Shown here piece by piece: positions 5,885-12,133 of a stretch of DNA of 12,133 nt. The notes below the pieces were generated by a model. The model was given only the letters and a program-made list of their open reading frames with translations, was not told the origin of the DNA and did not search any database. The translations under genes and the position numbers were made by a program. Location: positions 1-12,133 of the forward strand of contig JBMNQS010000064.1 of the NCBI GenBank assembly GCA_050944255.1, given 5' to 3'. The first letter of the stretch is position 1, and each line of letters starts with the position of its first letter. The DNA is from JBMNQS01 sp050944255. GTDB lineage: Bacteria > Bacillota > Clostridia > Christensenellales > Maliibacteriaceae.

Positions 5885-6333
5885 TGATGAAAAAATCTGT
5901 TTTTTTGCTGGTAATGATCCTTTTATGGCCGCTGTGCCTGAGCGCCTGCGCCCCTTTCGCGGACGCGCCGGAGCCTTCGGGGGAGCCTGCCGTTTCGCCT
6001 TCGGTTCCGGATGAGCCTGTTCTCGATTTTAAAATTACGCCGGAGCAGGCCAGGGAGATCATGCAAAGCGAGCCGGACGCCGTGGTCCTGGACGTACGCA
6101 CCCAGGAGGAGTACGACACGGGGCATATTGAGGGCGCGCTTCTGATTCCCGATACGGATGTCGCCGGTAAGGCCCCGGAGCTGCTGCCTGATAAAGAGGC
6201 TACGATTCTCGTGTACTGCCGCAGCGGCAGGCGCAGCGCAGATGCCGCCAAGACGCTGTCGGATATGGGCTATACCTCCGTCTATGATTTCGGCGGCATC
6301 ATCACCTGGCCGTACGAGATCGTAACGGAGTAG
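5881..6333 (+). CDS. Rhodanese-domain lipoprotein
   Basis: A 150-aa protein. It begins with three consecutive ATG codons (5881, 5884, 5887), then a lipoprotein signal: KK, a hydrophobic stretch (SVFLLVMILLWPLCL) and the lipobox LSAC with Cys23 as the lipid-anchor residue. A Pro/Glu/Ser-rich linker (about residues 24-47) leads to a rhodanese domain with VVLDVRTQEEYDTGHIEGAL (68-87) and the catalytic loop C113-RSGRR-118, followed by DMGYTSVYDFGG. It should sit on the outer face of the membrane. It resembles the upstream protein along the domain (ITPEQA/LTAEQA, LDVRT, GYTSVYDF/GYKSVYYF), which suggests an old tandem duplication with one copy gaining an export signal. Which of the three ATGs is used is undecided. 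Confidence 0.87.
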   Translation: MMMKKSVFLLVMILLWPLCLSACAPFADAPEPSGEPAVSPSVPDEPVLDFKITPEQAREIMQSEPDAVVLDVRTQEEYDTGHIEGALLIPDTDVAGKAPELLPDKEATILVYCRSGRRSADAAKTLSDMGYTSVYDFGGIITWPYEIVTE

Positions 6334-6337
6334 TGCC

Positions 6338-6562
6338 GCCGGGCGCTGCCCGGACCCGCTTAAGGCTCCGCCTTAAGAATCCGCCAGGGACAATCGTCCC
6401 TGGACCCATTTATGCAAATGCCCGCAAGGCGGTCATTTGCGGGGGGTTAATAAAATGCAGCCTTGATAAACTTTCCCGCGAAGCGGTATAAAAGTCTTTT
6501 TGGAGTTCTTAGAACCTTTTTCTTCAGAAAAAGGTTCTAAGCGGGTCCGGGCAGCGCCCGGC
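6338..6562. repeat. 225-bp non-coding element with 25-bp terminal inverted repeats and nested hairpins
   Basis: Bases 6338-6362 and 6538-6562 are perfect reverse complements (25 bp), and each end also contains its own palindrome CCGGGC-GCT-GCCCGG. Between them lie further hairpins: CTTAAGGC-TCC-GCCTTAAG (6359-6377), CCAGGGAC-AATC-GTCCCTGG (6384-6403), GCAAATG/CATTTGC (6414-6420 with 6434-6440) with inner CCGC-AAG-GCGG, and a 15-bp perfect stem (6508-6522 with 6527-6541, loop TTCA). On the minus strand two modules share the layout GGGTCC-hairpin-GGC. It encodes no credible protein. It resembles MITE-like or mosaic intergenic repeats seen in gut Clostridia, but this cannot be confirmed from one copy. 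I see no obvious target-site duplication. With its flanks it fills the 265-bp gap between the rhodanese lipoprotein gene and priA. Confidence 0.75.
6463..6499 (+). promoter_or_regulatory. Predicted priA promoter inside the 225-bp element
   Basis: TTGATA (6463-6468) and TATAAA (6487-6492) are each one base from the sigma-A consensus and are separated by 18 bp. Transcription would start near 6499, about 100 nt ahead of the priA TTG start, and the 15-bp hairpin (6508-6541) would lie in the leader. This is the only promoter-like pair seen between the rhodanese genes and priA. Confidence 0.5.
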
Positions 6563-6598
6563 CTAGTATCCCTTATCCCTACGAAAGGAGGCCCATCG

Positions 6599-8830
6599 TT
6601 GAAATACGCCTGCGTCATCGTGGATGTGGCCCACAGCGCGGTGGACCGGGAATTTGATTACGCCATCCCCGAGGATTACCCGGTGGAAGTGGTCCCCGGC
6701 CTTTTGGTGCGCGTTCCGTTCGGGCCCCGGCGGATACAGGGCTACGTGGTGGGCACCTCCAATGAAACCAAGGTGCCGCCGGGCAAAATCCGCCTCCTGG
6801 GCAAGCCCGTTTTAAACGAGCCCGTGGTGCTGCCGCAGTTGATGGACCTTGCACGCTGGATGCGGGAGCGGTACCATTGCACGCTGGCCGAGGCGCTGCA
6901 CCTTTTGCTGCCGCCGGGGCTTCGCACCGGCCAATTGCGCGAAAAGACGCACCTGGGCGCGTTCCTGGCGCTGGAGAAGGCGGAGGCCCAGGCGCTTCTG
7001 CCGTCGCTTGAAAAGCGCGCCCCGCAGCAGCATAAACTGCTCAAGCTGCTGCTGGAGGATACCCCCATGCCGCGCCTGCGCGAACAGATGGAGAACTGGC
7101 TGGCCCCGGCCCGCGCGCTGGAGAAAAAGGGCGCGGTGTCGGTGGAGATTATCCACGTGGAGAGAAAGCCCTACTCCATGATCGAAAGCGGCATCACGCC
7201 GCCGCCGGAGGCCACCGCCGCCCAGAAGGCGGCCATGGAGGCCATCGCCGCGGCCATGGCCGCGGACCAAGGTCGTTTTTACCTGTTCGGCGTCACCGGC
7301 TCGGGCAAGACGGAAATCTACCTGCGGTGCGCCGCACGGGCCATCGAGTCGGGCCGCGGCGCCATCATCCTGGTGCCGGAGATCGCGCTGACGCCGCAGA
7401 TGGTCCAGCGGGTGCGCGCCCGCTTCGGAGACCGTGCGGCGGTGCTTCATTCGCGGCTGTCCCAGGGCGAGCGGTTCGACCAGTGGCAGCAGATCAGGCG
7501 GGGCCGGGTGGACGTGGTGGTGGGCGCCCGCTCCGCCGTGTTCGCGCCGCTTGGGAAGCTGGGGCTCATCGTGGTGGACGAGGAATACGAGTCAAGCTAC
7601 CGCAGCGAGCAGAACCCGAGATACGACGCGGTGGACGTGGCGTGCCGCCGCTGCGACGCCGAGGGCGCCACGTTGGTGCTGGGCAGCGCCACGCCGTCGG
7701 TGGAGCGCTACCGGCAGAGCCTGGAGGGCGAGTACACGCTGCTTCGGCTGGACAGCCGCATTCTGGGGCAGGCCATGCCCGAGGTGAAGATCGTGGACAT
7801 GCGCCAGGAGCTGATCCACCACAACAAGAGCATGTTTTCCTCGGTGCTGCAGCGCGAGATGCGGCAGTGCCTGTACCGCCAGGAACAGATGATCCTGCTT
7901 TTGAACCGCCGCGGCCACTCCACGTTCATTTCCTGCCGCCGCTGCGGGGAGGCCGTCGCCTGTCCCAACTGCGACATCTCACTGACGTACCACAGCGCGG
8001 ATGCACATTTAAAGTGCCATTACTGCGGCGCGCACCAGGAGATACCCGACATCTGCCCCGCCTGCGGCTCAAAAGACATCCGCCATTTCGGAGCCGGCAC
8101 CCAGCGCATCGAAGCGGAGCTTGAAAAGCTCCTTCCCGGCGTGCCCATCCTGCGCATGGACAGGGACTCCATGAGCAAAAAGGACGCCCACGCCAAGGTT
8201 ATGCAGGACTTCGCCTCCGGCGATTACCCCGTTCTTCTGGGCACCCAGATGGTGGCCAAGGGGCTGGACTTTCCCAACGTGACGCTGATCGGGGTGCTGG
8301 CCGCCGACACGATGCTGGGCTATCCGGACTTCCGCTCCGGCGAGCGCACGTTCCAATTGATCGCCCAGGTAGCCGGAAGGGCAGGGCGCGACAAAAAGCC
8401 GGGCCGGGTGGTCGTGCAGACGTACAATCCGGACGATCCGTCGGTCATGCTGGCCGCCGCCCACGATTACGAGGGCTTCTACCGGTGGGAGATCGCCCAG
8501 AGAAGGCGGGGCCTGTTTCCGCCGTTTTCCCGTTTCGTGCGCATTTTGTTTACCGATACCGACCGCCGGAAGGCGTGGGAAAACACGGAGTCCTTCTATA
8601 CAGGCATGAAAAAGGTGCTGTCCGGCGATTTAAAGGACGCCCTGTTCTTCGACCGGATGCCCGCCATGATCGGCCGCATACAGGGGCATTACCGCTTCCA
8701 GGTGCTGGTAAAGCTCCCCGAAGATGAGAAAACCGATGATAGAATTGACAGAATCTGGGCATTTTATAGGGAGAACCGTCCCGCGGCGGGAACCTGCACT
8801 ATGGAAATCAACCCGCAAAACATGGTATAA
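6599..8830 (+). CDS. priA: Primosomal protein N' (replication restart helicase PriA)
   Basis: A 743-aa superfamily 2 helicase that reloads the replisome at stalled or repaired forks. Seen in order: the N-terminal DNA-binding domain (MKYACVIVDVAHSAVDREFD); Walker A GVTGSGKT (231-238); motif II DEEY (327-330); GSATPSVERY; eight Zn-binding Cys as four pairs (446/449, 455/458, 473/476, 486/489); GTQMVAKGLDFPNVTL; and QVAGRAGR. The start is TTG 6599: AAAGGAGG lies 7 nt upstream (6584-6591) and the conserved N-terminus begins exactly there. A longer frame from 6500 would translate the repeat element and is rejected. The usual motif II is DEEH, so Tyr330 is atypical; everything else looks intact. 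Confidence 0.96.
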   Translation: MKYACVIVDVAHSAVDREFDYAIPEDYPVEVVPGLLVRVPFGPRRIQGYVVGTSNETKVPPGKIRLLGKPVLNEPVVLPQLMDLARWMRERYHCTLAEALHLLLPPGLRTGQLREKTHLGAFLALEKAEAQALLPSLEKRAPQQHKLLKLLLEDTPMPRLREQMENWLAPARALEKKGAVSVEIIHVERKPYSMIESGITPPPEATAAQKAAMEAIAAAMAADQGRFYLFGVTGSGKTEIYLRCAARAIESGRGAIILVPEIALTPQMVQRVRARFGDRAAVLHSRLSQGERFDQWQQIRRGRVDVVVGARSAVFAPLGKLGLIVVDEEYESSYRSEQNPRYDAVDVACRRCDAEGATLVLGSATPSVERYRQSLEGEYTLLRLDSRILGQAMPEVKIVDMRQELIHHNKSMFSSVLQREMRQCLYRQEQMILLLNRRGHSTFISCRRCGEAVACPNCDISLTYHSADAHLKCHYCGAHQEIPDICPACGSKDIRHFGAGTQRIEAELEKLLPGVPILRMDRDSMSKKDAHAKVMQDFASGDYPVLLGTQMVAKGLDFPNVTLIGVLAADTMLGYPDFRSGERTFQLIAQVAGRAGRDKKPGRVVVQTYNPDDPSVMLAAAHDYEGFYRWEIAQRRRGLFPPFSRFVRILFTDTDRRKAWENTESFYTGMKKVLSGDLKDALFFDRMPAMIGRIQGHYRFQVLVKLPEDEKTDDRIDRIWAFYRENRPAAGTCTMEINPQNMV

Positions 8831-8838
8831 TATAATGA
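8823..8838 (+). promoter_or_regulatory. Extended -10 promoter for def-fmt-rsmB-rlmN, overlapping the priA stop
   Basis: TGGTATAAT at 8823-8831 is a perfect extended -10. The TAA within it (8828-8830) is the priA stop codon. A second, shifted TATAAT follows at 8831-8836. No good -35 was found (TGGAAA at 8802-8807 is a loose candidate with 18-bp spacing). The predicted start is near 8838, giving a leader of about 100 nt before def. Confidence 0.6.
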
Positions 8839-8840
8839 TA

Positions 8841-8866
8841 CCCGACGAAAAATGTTTTTCGGCGGG
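8841..8866 (+). promoter_or_regulatory. 5'-terminal hairpin in the def leader
   Basis: CGAAAAA (8846-8852) pairs with TTTTTCG (8855-8861). The stem continues past one A-G mismatch with CCCG (8841-8844) and CGGG (8863-8866). It begins about 3 nt after the predicted start site. The T-run is inside the stem and GC-rich sequence follows, so it is not an obvious terminator. Confidence 0.45.
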
Positions 8867-8939
8867 GCTGGCCGCTTTGTGCGCCGGGGCATCCTTTAAA
8901 CCCAAGCATATAAATTCAGGCAAGGAGCAATGTTCATAG

Positions 8940-9419
8940 ATGGCAAAACGAAGGATATTACTGGACGGGGAGGAGCTTTTACGCAAAAAGAGCCGCCCCG
9001 TGGAGAAATTTGACGGTCGGCTGCACGAGCTTCTGGACGACATGGCCGAAACCATGGCGGAGGCCCAGGGCGTGGGGCTTGCCGCGCCGCAGGTGGGCGC
9101 TTTGCGCCGGGCTGTGATCATCGACGTGGGCGACGGGCTCATTGAGCTGGTCAATCCGGTGCGCATCGGCGAAGACGGCGAGCAGACCGGCGACGAGGGC
9201 TGCCTGAGCATCCCGGAGAAAAAGGGGCTCGTTTCAAGGCCCTACAAGGTGACCGTCCGGGCCCAGGACAGGCACGGCGAATTTTTCGAGCTCAGCGGGG
9301 AGGGGTATCTGGCCCGGGCCATCTGCCATGAGATCGACCACCTGAACGGGGTGCTGTATACCGACATCATGATCCGCGACACCACCGGAGAGGAAGTAGA
9401 GGATGTGATCCGTACATGA
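8940..9419 (+). CDS. def: Peptide deformylase
   Basis: Removes the N-formyl group from nascent proteins; a metal-dependent (usually Fe2+) cytosolic enzyme. All three family motifs are present in the 159-aa product: GVGLAAPQVG (44-53), EGCLS (86-90, metal ligand Cys88) and HEIDH (130-134, ligands His130 and His134, catalytic Glu131). The start must be ATG 8940, because the codon just before it (8937-8939) is an in-frame TAG. The nearest ribosome site, AAGGAG (8922-8927), is then 12 nt away, longer than ideal. The 3' end overlaps fmt by 4 nt (ATGA), coupling removal and addition of formyl groups in one unit. Confidence 0.96.
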   Translation: MAKRRILLDGEELLRKKSRPVEKFDGRLHELLDDMAETMAEAQGVGLAAPQVGALRRAVIIDVGDGLIELVNPVRIGEDGEQTGDEGCLSIPEKKGLVSRPYKVTVRAQDRHGEFFELSGEGYLARAICHEIDHLNGVLYTDIMIRDTTGEEVEDVIRT

Positions 9420-10384
9420 TGCGCATCGTCTTTTTCGGAACGCCCGAATTCGCGCTGCCGTCTCTGAACGCGCTTTACCGCGCTACCGGGTTCAGGGTGG
9501 CGGCCGCCGTCACCCAGCCGGACCGGGCGAAGGGCCGCGGCAAGAAGGTCATCGCCTCCCCGGTGAAGCAATTGGCGCAGGAGCTGAATATAAAGGTACT
9601 GACTTATGAAAATATCCGGGCGCCGGAGGCGGTGGAGGAGCTCAAAGACCTTAAAGCCGATCTTTTCGTGACCGCCGCCTACGGGCAGATACTCTCCCAG
9701 AAGGTGCTGGACATCCCCAAAACCGGTACCGTCAACGTGCACGCGTCGCTTCTTCCCAAGTACCGCGGCGCGGCGCCGGTGCCCTGGTGCATCTACAACG
9801 GGGAGCGGGAGACCGGCGTGACCACCATGTTCACCGACAGGGGCGTGGACACCGGCGACATGCTGCTTCAGGCCCGCACCGACATCGGCCCGGACGAGAC
9901 CGGCGGAGAGCTTCTGGAGCGCCTTTCGCACCTGGGGGCGGAGGTGCTGGTGGAGACGCTGCGCCGTCTGGAGGCCGGCACGCTTTACCGGACGCCCCAG
10001 CGGGAGGAGGAGGCCACGAAAGTGCCCATGCTGGAGAAGTCCCACGGGCACATGGACTTTACCCGCACCGCCGAAGCGTTGAGGAACCAGGTGCGCGCCT
10101 TCATCCCGTGGCCGGTGGCCTGGACCACCTACAGGGACCCGAAAAACGGCGTGCAGCGGATGAAGGTGTTTTCCGTGCGCAGGGTCAATGTGCCGGGCCT
10201 TTTTGCCCCGGGGGAAGTCCTTCTGGCCTCGGCCAGAGACGGGCTTGTGGTTTCCTGCGGCGCGGGGGAGGCGCTGGAGATTCTGGAGATGCAGATGGCC
10301 GGCGCAAAGCGGATGACCGCCAGGGAATACCTTCGCGCAAAATCCATCAATGTGGGCGCCATCCTGGGAAGCGAGGCGGACTGA
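9416..10384 (+). CDS. fmt: Methionyl-tRNA formyltransferase
   Basis: Formylates Met on initiator tRNA using 10-formyl-tetrahydrofolate. The 322-aa protein has the Rossmann-type opening MRIVFFGTPEFALPSL, TQPDRAKGRGKK, the catalytic stretch VNVHASLLPKYRGAAP (Asn107 and His109 in this numbering) and GVDTGDM with Asp145 as the third catalytic residue. The C-terminal OB-like domain includes AFIPWPVAWTTY and GALEILEMQ-type sequence (GEALEILEMQMAGAKRM) near its end. Two Met codons (9416, 9419) begin the gene; the first overlaps the def stop as ATGA. The stop TGA (10382-10384) directly abuts the rsmB ATG. Length and motifs are normal. Confidence 0.96.
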   Translation: MMRIVFFGTPEFALPSLNALYRATGFRVAAAVTQPDRAKGRGKKVIASPVKQLAQELNIKVLTYENIRAPEAVEELKDLKADLFVTAAYGQILSQKVLDIPKTGTVNVHASLLPKYRGAAPVPWCIYNGERETGVTTMFTDRGVDTGDMLLQARTDIGPDETGGELLERLSHLGAEVLVETLRRLEAGTLYRTPQREEEATKVPMLEKSHGHMDFTRTAEALRNQVRAFIPWPVAWTTYRDPKNGVQRMKVFSVRRVNVPGLFAPGEVLLASARDGLVVSCGAGEALEILEMQMAGAKRMTAREYLRAKSINVGAILGSEAD

Positions 10385-11950
10385 ATGGATCGTGAAAGCG
10401 CGCCCAACGCCTTGCATACCAGCGCTTCCGGCGCAAGGCAGCCGGAGGCGACGGCCGGACAAAAAGCCCCGGAAGCCGGCGCAGGCGCGGCGCCCGCCAG
10501 GGACGCGGCGCTGGACGTGCTGATGGAAACCATCTATCGGGAAGGCTACGCGAACCTGCTTTTGAAAAGGCGGGCGGCAGGCGTACCGGACGCGGATCGG
10601 AACATGCTCTACCGCCTGGTGTACGGGAGCCTTGAAAGGCGCGCAACCCTTGAGTTTGCGCTGGAGGAGCTGTGGAAGCCGGGCGGCCTGCCGCCGGTGG
10701 TGAAGGAGCTGATACTTCTGGGCGCGTACCAGATTTTATACATGGACCAGGTGCCGGACGCCGCCGCCTGCAACGAGGCGGTGAAGCAGGCCAAGCGCAG
10801 GGGGCATGTGAGGCTTTCCGGCGCGGTCAACGGGATTTTGCGGGCGCTCTCCAGGCGGAAAGAGGACGTTTTAAAGGCCGTTTCGGATATGAAACAGACT
10901 GCACTTGACGGCAATAGGCGGCAATTGGGCGGCGGTTTGGCGGCGGATTCGCCGCAATTTGGCGACATATACACGACACAAGACGGCAAAACACCGCAAT
11001 TGGACGCAAAAATCCGCGCCGTATCGGTGTTTGGCGGGGCGCCTGTGCTCATCGCCCGGAAAATGGTGGAGCAGTACGGCCCCGAAGCGGCCATCGGTTA
11101 CTTCAATAAACCATTGCCCAATGATGAAATTTGCCTGCGCATCAATACATTGAAAATTTCCAGAGAAGATTTTTTCTCATGGATGGACGGTGAGGGCTGG
11201 TCCTACAGGAAGGGCCTTCTGGATGCGGCCGTCTACGTCAAGGGTGTGGGGGATATCTCCAGGACGCGGCCCTATCTGGAGGGCTGGATCGCGGTGCAGA
11301 GCGAAAGCTCGCAGCTCATCGCCCGTGCCCTGGGGATGCAGAATGCGCGAAAAGAAAACTTGAACGTGCTGGACGCCTGCGCCGCGCCGGGAGGCAAGAC
11401 CATGGCGCTGGCGGACCTGATGGGCAACCGGGGAAGGATTATGGCGCTGGATGTGCATCCGCACCGGGTGGAGCTGATTGCCGCCAACGCCAGGCGGCTG
11501 GGCGTGGCGAACGTCACCGCCGCCGCCGGCGACGCGGGAGCGCTTTCGGAGGAATTTCACTGCGCCATGGACGCGGTGCTCTGTGATGTGCCCTGCAGCG
11601 GGCTTTCGGTGCCGGGCAAACCGGAGGCGGCGCTTCGCATCCGGCAGGAGGATTTTTTGGCGTTAAATAAGGAACAAAATCGTATTTTGAATGCGGCGGC
11701 ACTTGCGGTGGCACCCGGGGGCGTGTTATTATACAGCACATGCACGTGGAACAGGCGGGAAAATGAATGCGTGGCGGAAGCCTTCCTTGAAGCGCACCCG
11801 GAATTTGCTACGGGGACGCTGGAAAATCATGTGCCCGAACGCCTGCGGCCCTATGTGCGGAAAGGCTGCACGCTGCAGCTTTGGCCGGCGAGGGACGGCC
11901 TTCCCGCGTTTTTCATGGCCCGGTGGAGGAGGCTGGACGATGCAGAGTGA
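10385..11950 (+). CDS. rsmB: 16S rRNA (cytosine(967)-C(5))-methyltransferase RsmB
   Basis: Makes m5C967 in 16S rRNA with S-adenosylmethionine. An N-terminal NusB-like RNA-binding domain (about residues 39-157: ARDAALDVLMETI, YANLLLKR, LLGAYQILYMDQVPDAAACN, AVNGILRAL) precedes a Rossmann methyltransferase domain. The latter has SAM motif DACAAPGGK (330-338), ALDVHP, motif IV DVPCSG (Cys404) and motif VI STCTWNRREN (Cys453, the catalytic Cys of the Tyr-Ser-Thr-Cys type). At 521 aa it is longer than the usual ~440-450. The excess is an Ala/Gly-rich N-terminal extension of about 38 residues and an insertion near residues 172-207. ATG 10385 follows the fmt stop with no gap and has GAGG 8 nt upstream; TTG 10412 is a possible alternative. 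It overlaps rlmN by 11 nt. Confidence 0.93.
   Translation: MDRESAPNALHTSASGARQPEATAGQKAPEAGAGAAPARDAALDVLMETIYREGYANLLLKRRAAGVPDADRNMLYRLVYGSLERRATLEFALEELWKPGGLPPVVKELILLGAYQILYMDQVPDAAACNEAVKQAKRRGHVRLSGAVNGILRALSRRKEDVLKAVSDMKQTALDGNRRQLGGGLAADSPQFGDIYTTQDGKTPQLDAKIRAVSVFGGAPVLIARKMVEQYGPEAAIGYFNKPLPNDEICLRINTLKISREDFFSWMDGEGWSYRKGLLDAAVYVKGVGDISRTRPYLEGWIAVQSESSQLIARALGMQNARKENLNVLDACAAPGGKTMALADLMGNRGRIMALDVHPHRVELIAANARRLGVANVTAAAGDAGALSEEFHCAMDAVLCDVPCSGLSVPGKPEAALRIRQEDFLALNKEQNRILNAAALAVAPGGVLLYSTCTWNRRENECVAEAFLEAHPEFATGTLENHVPERLRPYVRKGCTLQLWPARDGLPAFFMARWRRLDDAE
10898..11005 (+). repeat. In-frame palindromic/repetitive insertion within rsmB
   Basis: The stretch encodes residues about 172-207, lying in the linker between the NusB-like and methyltransferase domains. 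At DNA level GCAATTGG recurs at 10921 and 10996, with GCAATTTGG at 10954; the spacings (33 and 42 nt) keep frame. GCGGCG-GATT-CGCCGC is a perfect hairpin (10940-10955). GGCAATTGGGCGGCG and the reverse complement of the right side (GCCAAATTGCGGCG) form a longer imperfect palindrome, about 10919-10963. At protein level it yields the repeating pattern RRQLGGG, DSPQFGD, KTPQLDA, unlike the rest of RsmB. Confidence 0.55.
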
Positions 11951-12133
11951 AAAGCCCGCGCTCCTTGACATGGATTTGGCGCAGCTTAAAGCCTTTGTCA
12001 CAGAACATTTCGGCGTGCCACAGTACCGGGCCGGGCAGATTTACGCCTGGCTGATGCGCGGGGCGGGTTTCCACGAGATGAGCAACCTTCCCGCCGATCT
12101 CCGGCAGGCGCTGGCCCAAAGGGCCGTGGAGGG
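11940..12133 (+). CDS. rlmN: 23S rRNA / tRNA adenine-C2 methyltransferase RlmN, N-terminal part (3' partial)
   Basis: An open frame of 64 codons from ATG 11940 runs off the right edge without a stop. The translation begins MQSEKPALLDMDLAQLKAFV and continues with FGVPQYRAGQIYAWLMRGAG and FHEMSNLPADLRQALAQ. This matches the accessory N-terminal domain of RlmN (K-x-x-L-x-D-[ML], the [YF]RA-x-QI-x-x-W motif, F-x-x-M-[ST]-NLP). The family is a radical-SAM enzyme that methylates A2503 of 23S rRNA and A37 of some tRNAs; its radical-SAM Cys motif lies beyond the window. GGAGGAGG (11925-11932) is 7 nt upstream, inside rsmB, whose stop lies at 11948-11950. Position after rsmB is the standard order. Confidence 0.93.
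   Translation, partial: MQSEKPALLDMDLAQLKAFVTEHFGVPQYRAGQIYAWLMRGAGFHEMSNLPADLRQALAQRAVE

Noticed and set aside
5499..6251. Minus-strand open frame (250 codons) opposite the rhodanese genes
   Set aside because: The plus strand carries two complete rhodanese domains with catalytic loops. The antisense product is Ser/Arg/Pro-rich without recognisable features.
6500..6598. 33-residue N-terminal extension of PriA from an upstream start
   Set aside because: It would translate the hairpin element. A strong AAAGGAGG precedes TTG 6599, where the conserved PriA N-terminus begins.
8835..8939. 34-codon frame (MIPDEKCF...) ending right at the def start codon
   Set aside because: Its ATG lies inside the promoter -10 region, before the predicted start site, and has no ribosome site. 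It shows no recognisable motif.
9242..10462. Minus-strand open frame (406 codons) opposite def and fmt
   Set aside because: It is the shadow of two confirmed genes, with a biased composition and no domain.

Overview
The window is a GC-rich stretch of a Bacillota genome, most likely Clostridia. The clearest reason is the gene order yicC/yloC - remA (DUF370) - gmk - rpoZ - coaBC - priA - def - fmt - rsmB - rlmN, which matches the well-known housekeeping cluster of Bacillus and Clostridia. An upstream ligA followed by a HypE-like AIR-synthase-family gene also fits Clostridia. All genes are on the plus strand. No tRNA, rRNA, CRISPR array, insertion sequence or phage gene was seen.

Layout. (1) 1-1647: the 3' end of ligA (NAD-dependent DNA ligase; enters from the left edge) overlaps an AIR-synthase-family gene by 26 nt. 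(2) 1648-2197: a 550-bp gap holding three degenerate ~107-bp direct repeats with a conserved hairpin core, then an AT-richer promoter and leader for yicC. (3) 2198-5493: yicC, remA, gmk, rpoZ and coaBC, tightly packed. They cover RNA turnover, a RemA-type DNA-binding protein, GMP kinase, the omega subunit of RNA polymerase and coenzyme A synthesis. (4) 5494-6333: an extended -10 promoter, an intrinsic terminator-like hairpin, and two translationally coupled rhodanese genes, one cytosolic and one a predicted lipoprotein. They sit as an insert between coaBC and priA. (5) 6338-6562: a 225-bp non-coding element bounded by 25-bp perfect inverted repeats and made of consecutive hairpins. It also appears to carry the priA promoter. 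(6) 6599-8830: priA, with a TTG start. (7) 8823-12133: an extended -10 promoter over the priA stop codon, then def, fmt, rsmB and rlmN (rlmN leaves at the right edge). The joins overlap by 4 nt, abut, and overlap by 11 nt.

How they work together: this is core information-processing and cofactor machinery. PriA restarts replication and LigA seals nicks. Gmk and CoaBC supply nucleotide and CoA precursors. Fmt and Def add and remove the N-formyl group of initiator Met. RsmB and RlmN methylate 16S and 23S rRNA.

No new multi-gene system is evident. The parts that deserve a second look are non-coding or at residue level: the 225-bp hairpin element feeding priA, the 107-bp repeats, a palindromic in-frame insertion in rsmB, a shared layout of promoter plus immediate 5' hairpin at several transcription units, and two changed signature residues (CoaBC Cys to Asn, PriA DEEH to DEEY).
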